Made by a program: the position numbers and the translations under genes. This document shows, one piece after another, positions 59,430-64,000 of a DNA stretch of 64,000 bases. Origin of the DNA: Arthrobacter sp. NicSoilC5 (GTDB taxonomy: Bacteria > Actinomycetota > Actinomycetes > Actinomycetales > Micrococcaceae); the NCBI RefSeq assembly GCF_019977395.1, contig NZ_AP024660.1, positions 1,984,001 to 2,048,000 of the forward strand. Reading direction: 5' to 3'. Below the pieces are notes generated by a model, which saw nothing but the letters and a program-made list of their open reading frames with translations, ran no database searches and had not been told where the DNA came from. How positions within the stretch are numbered: position 1 is the first letter of the stretch; each line of letters begins with the position of its first letter.

Positions 59430-59786
59430 CTAATGCGAGACGCGGTAGGTGTGGCGGAGGTCGGTGCTGGGCTTAATGGCCACTGCTGTTACCACCAGTG
59501 CCACCGCCCCTGCGATCCATGACGTCCAGGCTGCGCCCGTTGCGCCCGTGTATGTCCCGAGCCATGGCGAGAGGACCAGTCCTGCGGCGAGGATGGCCTG
59601 CACGTATTCCATGGCCGGAGTTCCCGGCATGGCCAGGTTGATAATGCCGCTGACCACCAGGAGCCCGCCGAAGACGAGCATCAGGGTGGTGGACATGTTT
59701 AGCTGCCGCGTGAACAGGACCGCCACCGCGGTGAAGAGTCCGGCGGCGACCGCTACATAGTCCTGCCACCGATACCACTTTTTCAC
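59430..59786 (-). CDS. SPW-repeat membrane protein
   Basis: 118 residues with four transmembrane segments in two similar halves: YRWQDYVAVAAGLFTAVAVL with GGLLVVSGIINLAM, and a second half whose LSPWLGTYTGATGAAWTSWI carries the SPW motif. SPW proteins are small membrane proteins of unknown role, common in actinobacteria. Starts at GTG 59786 after AAAGGAAAG. First gene of the long minus-strand run. Confidence 0.85.
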   Translation of the reverse strand: MKKWYRWQDYVAVAAGLFTAVAVLFTRQLNMSTTLMLVFGGLLVVSGIINLAMPGTPAMEYVQAILAAGLVLSPWLGTYTGATGAAWTSWIAGAVALVVTAVAIKPSTDLRHTYRVSH

Positions 59787-60051
59787 TGAACTTTCCTTTC
59801 TGATGTGGGCGGGACGCGTTGTGCGTTTCCAGCCCGCGGGCCTCAGCTTCCCGCGATTTAAGTCAACGCCTGCCGGTCATCCGCTTGTAGGGCAGAAAGA
59901 CCTAGGGCGGCCCGGCACCTGCCGGTGCACCTGCGCGCACACCAATTCCCTGCCAACTCACAGCAATTGCCCGTGCAAAACGCGGTTACGGTGTGCAAGA
60001 GTGGCGGCAGCGCTGGGGCGCAAGGTGAAGAACAGACCGCGGAGGCCGCCC

Positions 60052-61278
60052 GTGAACCGAAGATCAGCCCATCCCTCCGCTCCCCTGCGGCCTCCTTCGC
60101 CCGCGCTGCTGCCCGTGCTGGCGCTGGTCCTGTCCGCGCTGGTGGCATGCCAGGCGCCCACTCCGGCACCGGCTCCGCAGACTGCCACTCCATCCGGCGG
60201 CGCCACCCCGTCATCCAGTACGTCGGCACCACCGAGTGCGTCGGCAGCACCCACGGCAGGCGCAGACTCCACGGCACAGCCGGGGGACGCGGCAAAGCCC
60301 GCCGGAACGCCCCGGCACATCTTCGTGATCAACCTGGAAAACAAGGGGTACGGCACTACCTGGGGCGACAATTCCCCCGCGCCGTACCTGTCCGGAACGC
60401 TCCGGAAGAAGGGCGTGCTGCTGAAGAACTACTACGGGATCGCCCACAACTCGCTGCCCAACTACCTGGCCCAGATCTCCGGACAACGGCCCAACGACAG
60501 CACGGAACTGGACTGCCACACGTACACCGAGTTCAACGCCACCGGCACTGATCCGGACGGGACGCTGCAGGGCGACGGCTGCGTCTACCCGGAGGACACC
60601 CAAACCGTGGCCGGGCAGCTGGCCGCGCAGGGCAAAACGTGGAAGGGCTACATGGAGGACATGCAGCAGCCGTGCGAGCACCCGGTCCTGGGCGAGGCGG
60701 ACAACCACATCAAGGCCACGCCGGAGGAGCAGTACTCCACCCACCACAACCCCTTCATGTACTTCCGCTCCATCACGTCGTCCCCGGACTGCGCCAAAAA
60801 CGTGGTCAACTTTTCCGCGCTCAAGGACGACCTGAAATCCGTGGACACCACCCCCAACCTGGCCTACATCACGCCCAACCTGTGCCACGACGGGCATGAC
60901 GGCACCTGCGCCGACGGCTCTGACGGCGGCCTGGGGACAGCGGACGACTGGCTCAAGAAGCAGGTCCCGGCCATCCTGGCGTCACCGGCGTACAAGCAGG
61001 ACGGCATGCTGGTGATCACCTTCGACGAGGCCGAGGGCGACACCACCGGCCCCTCCGAAGGCGACCCGGGAGTCCCCGCCGGGGGGACGGCCGGAGGACG
61101 GGTGGGGGCCCTGGTCCTCTCCCCGTTCGCGGCTGCGGGCACCTCCTCGGACCGGCCCTACAACCACTACAGCCTGCTGGCCACCATCGAGGACCTCTTC
61201 CACCTCCCGCGCCTGGGGCTGGCCGGTGATCCCGGCGTCAGGACGTTCGGGGACGACGTCTACCGGAAGGAATCCTAA
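60052..61278 (+). CDS. lipoprotein phosphoesterase (PF04185-like)
   Basis: 408 residues from GTG 60052 (GGAGG upstream). The N-terminus is a lipoprotein signal with lipobox LVAC (VLALVLSALVACQAPTP), followed by a Ser/Thr/Pro/Ala-rich linker. The catalytic fold is of the phosphoesterase / alkaline-phosphatase-like group: HIFVINLENKGYGTTWGDNS (metal Glu/Asn), NYYGIAHNSLPNYLAQISG, MLVITFDEAEGDTTGP and YNHYSLLATIEDLF. It is anchored outside the membrane. The gap before it (59787-60051) shows no identified motif. Confidence 0.88.
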   Translation: MNRRSAHPSAPLRPPSPALLPVLALVLSALVACQAPTPAPAPQTATPSGGATPSSSTSAPPSASAAPTAGADSTAQPGDAAKPAGTPRHIFVINLENKGYGTTWGDNSPAPYLSGTLRKKGVLLKNYYGIAHNSLPNYLAQISGQRPNDSTELDCHTYTEFNATGTDPDGTLQGDGCVYPEDTQTVAGQLAAQGKTWKGYMEDMQQPCEHPVLGEADNHIKATPEEQYSTHHNPFMYFRSITSSPDCAKNVVNFSALKDDLKSVDTTPNLAYITPNLCHDGHDGTCADGSDGGLGTADDWLKKQVPAILASPAYKQDGMLVITFDEAEGDTTGPSEGDPGVPAGGTAGGRVGALVLSPFAAAGTSSDRPYNHYSLLATIEDLFHLPRLGLAGDPGVRTFGDDVYRKES

Positions 61279-61279
61279 G

Positions 61280-63004
61280 GTGGCGCTTTCAGGAAGCGGA
61301 CGACGCCGGGCCGTGCTGGCAGGTGCCGCGGCGGTGGCTTTGGTGATCGTCGCCGTCGTCCTTTCCCTGGCGTTGCGCGGCGGCCCACCGGCCGCAGACC
61401 CGCCGGCGTCGGACACGCCCGCAACAGCCGCGCCCACCGCCGGCGCCCCGGCCACCGCGGCTGCGGCACCGGGAACTGCTGCCGCCGACCCCAACGGGAT
61501 CGGCAAGATCAAGCACGTAGTGATCATCACCCAGGAGAACAGATCCTTCGACAGCTACTTCGGGACGTACCCCGGGGCCGACGGGATTCCCATGAAGGAC
61601 GGCAAGCCCGCGGTGTGCGTTCCGGATCCCGCCGAGGGTGGCTGCGTAAGGCCCTTCTACAACTCGGCGGACAGCAACGCCGGCGGCCCGCACAGCCACG
61701 CCGATGCCACCGCCGACATCAACGGCGGGGCGATGGACGGATTCGTGGCGCAGGCGGAGAAGGGCCTGTCCGGCTGCGGCGCCGCCAGCACCAAGTGCCA
61801 GTACAGCACCACCATGCCCACCGATGTGATGGGCTACCACGACGGACGGGACCTGCCCAACTACTGGGCCTATGCGCAGAACTTCACGCTGGAGGACCAC
61901 CTGTTCGCCTCCGCCGCCTCCTGGAGCCTGCCGGCGCACCTGTACCTGGTCTCGGAATGGTCGGCCAAATGCACCAAGGCCGGGGACCCGTCGTCGTGCG
62001 TGAACGCCCTGCAGGACCCGGACCCCGAACCGGAGCCGCAGATCATCAAGGACACGCTGATCGGCAAGTGCCAGGCCGGGATGGACCTGGATCCTTGCCG
62101 GGAGGCGCTGGAAGCTGCCGGCATCGACCCGGGCCTCGCCGCACAGATTGACCAGCTCATCGGCACCAGCTGCAAGCCCACCGATTCCTACGCCATCTGC
62201 CAGGCGGCGGTGGATGCCGCCCCCATGTCCGATGACCTGAAGAAGAAGCTCACCGAGGCGGCCAAGAAACTGGAACTGCCGGACTACGCCTGGACCGACC
62301 TGACGTTCCTGCTGCACAAGCACAACGTCCCGTGGGCCTACTACGTGTTCAACGGCACCGAACCGGACTGCCGCAATGACGCCGCCACCTGCGATCCGGT
62401 GAAGCAGGACGCCAAGACCCCCGGCCTGTGGAATCCGCTGCTGTACTTCGACACGGTCAAGGAGGACGGCGAGCAGGGCAACATCAAGCCGCTCAGCGGT
62501 TTCTACGATGCCGCCAGAAAGGGGACGCTGCCGGCAGTCACCTGGGTGGCGCCCACGGACAAAGTCAGCGAACACGCGCCTGCGAAGATCAGCACCGGGC
62601 AGGCCTACGTTGCCGGGCTCATCAACGCCGTGATGAGCGGCCCTGACTGGGACAGCACCGCCATCTTCCTCAACTGGGACGACTGGGGCGGCTTCTATGA
62701 CCACGAAAACCCGCCGGTGGTGGACAACAACGGCTATGGGCTGCGCGTCCCGGGCCTGGTGATCAGCCCCTATGCGAAGAAGGGGTTCATCGACCACCAG
62801 GTCCTCAGCCAGGACGCCTACTTCAAGTTCATCGAGGACGATTTCCTGGGCGGCGAGCGCATCGATCCCGCCACGGACGGCAGGCCGGACGCCCGCCCTG
62901 ATGTCCGCGAGAACAACCCCCAGCTGGGCGACCTGGCACAGTCCTTCGACTTCACCCAGGCGCCGCTGCCGCCGCTCATCCTGCCCAACGCCACCACCTA
63001 CTGA
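61280..63004 (+). CDS. phospholipase C-type phosphoesterase, exported
   Basis: 574 residues from GTG 61280, which directly follows the previous stop. One N-terminal hydrophobic helix (AVLAGAAAVALVIVAVVLSL) is a signal or anchor. Catalytic blocks: HVVIITQENRSFDSYFGTYP (ENRSFD), DLPNYWAYAQNFTLEDHLFA, TWVAPTDKVSEHAPAKI and FLNWDDWGGFYDHENPP. These are the acidic phosphatase/phospholipase C signatures. Several cysteines suggest disulfides outside the cell. It is paired with the preceding phosphoesterase. Confidence 0.9.
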   Translation: MALSGSGRRRAVLAGAAAVALVIVAVVLSLALRGGPPAADPPASDTPATAAPTAGAPATAAAAPGTAAADPNGIGKIKHVVIITQENRSFDSYFGTYPGADGIPMKDGKPAVCVPDPAEGGCVRPFYNSADSNAGGPHSHADATADINGGAMDGFVAQAEKGLSGCGAASTKCQYSTTMPTDVMGYHDGRDLPNYWAYAQNFTLEDHLFASAASWSLPAHLYLVSEWSAKCTKAGDPSSCVNALQDPDPEPEPQIIKDTLIGKCQAGMDLDPCREALEAAGIDPGLAAQIDQLIGTSCKPTDSYAICQAAVDAAPMSDDLKKKLTEAAKKLELPDYAWTDLTFLLHKHNVPWAYYVFNGTEPDCRNDAATCDPVKQDAKTPGLWNPLLYFDTVKEDGEQGNIKPLSGFYDAARKGTLPAVTWVAPTDKVSEHAPAKISTGQAYVAGLINAVMSGPDWDSTAIFLNWDDWGGFYDHENPPVVDNNGYGLRVPGLVISPYAKKGFIDHQVLSQDAYFKFIEDDFLGGERIDPATDGRPDARPDVRENNPQLGDLAQSFDFTQAPLPPLILPNATTY

Positions 63005-63034
63005 CGCCGGGCCTTCCGTCCTGACGCGGCCGGG

Positions 63035-64000
63035 TTACGTGGCAGCCCCCTCTGCGGGATTTGCTGTGCGCGGCGCGGTGTCAGGTTGCCGCGCTTCCTC
63101 CGGTACTGCCTCAGCCTGGAGCACGGCCGGGCGCTCTGCCGGAACGGCGGCGGCCGCGGTGCCGGCGGGGGCGGGCTTGATGTTCTGGTTGACATGGAAG
63201 AAGTTGTCGGGGTCGTACTTTGCCTTGAGTACGGCAAGCCGCGCGTAGTTCGAGCCGAGCGTGTCCTCGATCCTGGCCTGGTCATCTGCGTCCTGGAAGT
63301 TAAGGTAGCCGCCGGGCTCCGAGAATTCGTGGAGCGCGGTCCAGTACTCCCGGACCCAGGCGACGTTCCTGTCGTTCTCGGACGGATCGGGCCACTGCGC
63401 CGCAATAACAGGCGCGAAGTCCACGTCACGGTAGGCGAAGGCGGTGGCCTCGGGAGCTACGCGCCTCACGGCGCCGTCGATCGGATAGAAATGGTTGGCG
63501 GAGTGGACGCTGGGAATGCCAGGAGCATATGCGACGGCGGTGCGGAGCGCGTCATCGCTGAGGGTGCGGAGGAAATCGGCCTTCCAGTAGCCCTGCAGCC
63601 CGGGGACGCCGCTGAGGCCGTCGAACATGATGTTCAGTGCCGGGTACGGCATCGGGGCGAAGAAGCTTCCCAGCACCTGCCCGGCGTCAAGCATTGCCTG
63701 CCAGTGCGCGGGGCCGGCGTCAAGGTCGCCGGTCCACATTCCTGCGATCACCGCAACGGGCTTCCCATGCCATTCCTCGGGAAGGAACGGCACCGGAGGA
63801 CCTTGGTGGAATCCCAGGAAGGCGCCCATTTCGTCCGGTTCGGCAGCAATCCACTCGCGGTAGGCCGCCCCAACTTCGGCTCCGGTCGCTGCATCGAAGA
63901 ACATGATTCCCACATGGACCATGTCCACGGGGTGCAGGCGGAACTCCATCGACGTGACCACGCCGAAGTTGCCGCTGCCGCCGCGGAGCGCCCAGAACAG
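63035..64000 (-). CDS. FAD-linked oxidoreductase (berberine-bridge type), partial at the right edge
   Basis: 322 residues are visible; the N-terminal FAD-binding part lies beyond the window. The frame stays open to the edge, where LFWALRGGSGNFGVVTSMEF gives the FAD-domain signature. The C-terminal BBE motif NYARLAVLKAKYDPDNFFHV with NQNIKPAP is complete. Such enzymes oxidise sugars, alkaloids or phenols with covalent FAD. It ends in an Ala/Pro-rich tail of about 40 residues. It converges on the phospholipase gene. Confidence 0.88.
   Translation of the reverse strand: MFWALRGGSGNFGVVTSMEFRLHPVDMVHVGIMFFDAATGAEVGAAYREWIAAEPDEMGAFLGFHQGPPVPFLPEEWHGKPVAVIAGMWTGDLDAGPAHWQAMLDAGQVLGSFFAPMPYPALNIMFDGLSGVPGLQGYWKADFLRTLSDDALRTAVAYAPGIPSVHSANHFYPIDGAVRRVAPEATAFAYRDVDFAPVIAAQWPDPSENDRNVAWVREYWTALHEFSEPGGYLNFQDADDQARIEDTLGSNYARLAVLKAKYDPDNFFHVNQNIKPAPAGTAAAAVPAERPAVLQAEAVPEEARQPDTAPRTANPAEGAAT

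Overview
The window is high-GC DNA with GC-rich third codon positions, dense ATGA/GTGA stop-start overlaps and many GTG starts. Gene content (a paaABCD operon, SHOCT, SPW, Trypco1 and BTAD proteins, a DtxR-type iron box) points to an actinobacterium of the Arthrobacter/Pseudarthrobacter type. This rests on recognised families, not on a database search. It is chromosomal; no tRNA, rRNA, transposase, integrase or CRISPR array was found.

Layout. 1-2.4 kb: phenylacetyl-CoA epoxidase operon (paaA-B-C and the start of a fourth gene) with a promoter and a PaaR-like operator. 2.4-2.7, 7.45-7.66 and 18.98-19.09 kb: three intergenic arrays of one 32-bp-period repeat family. 3.2-6.5 kb: PAP2 phosphatase, DedA, OmpR-type regulator and histidine kinase behind a PmrA-box-like direct repeat. 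7.85-17.7 kb: the most unusual part. It holds a sigma-54 (RpoN) gene, a near-consensus -24/-12 promoter with a possible upstream activator site, a row of seven co-directional genes (two paralogous small glycine-rich proteins, a zinc metallopeptidase, a large unknown protein, a PLP-dependent enzyme, an amidohydrolase and another unknown), and a convergent GAFTGA-type sigma-54 activator. Sigma-54 is not expected in most actinobacteria, so this looks like a self-contained regulatory module driving an undescribed system. 17.9-24.8 kb: BTAD regulator, aquaglyceroporin, a repeat protein, and an iron-box-controlled adenylation/carrier/acyltransferase fusion. 24-28 kb: MmyB-type regulator divergent from a redox operon (two aldo/keto reductases, an NTF2-like protein, an SDR). 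28-30.4 kb: SHOCT protein and Tat-exported multicopper oxidase.

30.4-33.9 kb: arsenic operon arsR-aqpS-arsC-flavoprotein-DinB. 34-36.4 kb: methionine aminopeptidase and a GNAT acetyltransferase, separated by a phosphotransferase cassette bounded by a perfect 49-bp direct repeat. 36.5-41.7 kb: APC permease, FetB-like permease, YceI, membrane proteins. 41.7-44 kb: fluoride operon (usp and two fluC/crcB genes) under a fluoride riboswitch, with a haloacid dehalogenase upstream. 44.1-49.5 kb: reactive-sulfur locus with a CstR-type repressor, three regularly phased operators, rhodaneses, TauE/SafE exporter, thioredoxin and a CstB-like persulfide dioxygenase-rhodanese. 50.8-59.8 kb: one long minus-strand run with SPW and Trypco1 proteins, a phosphoribosyltransferase-hydrolase fusion, acyl-CoA synthetase, pyruvate-dehydrogenase-like E1/E2, ACP and a hydrolase. 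Two of its genes carry apparent frameshifts. 60-64 kb: two exported phosphoesterases and a partial FAD-linked oxidase.

All functional calls are read by eye from motifs and context. Start sites were chosen from ribosome-binding sites and overlaps.
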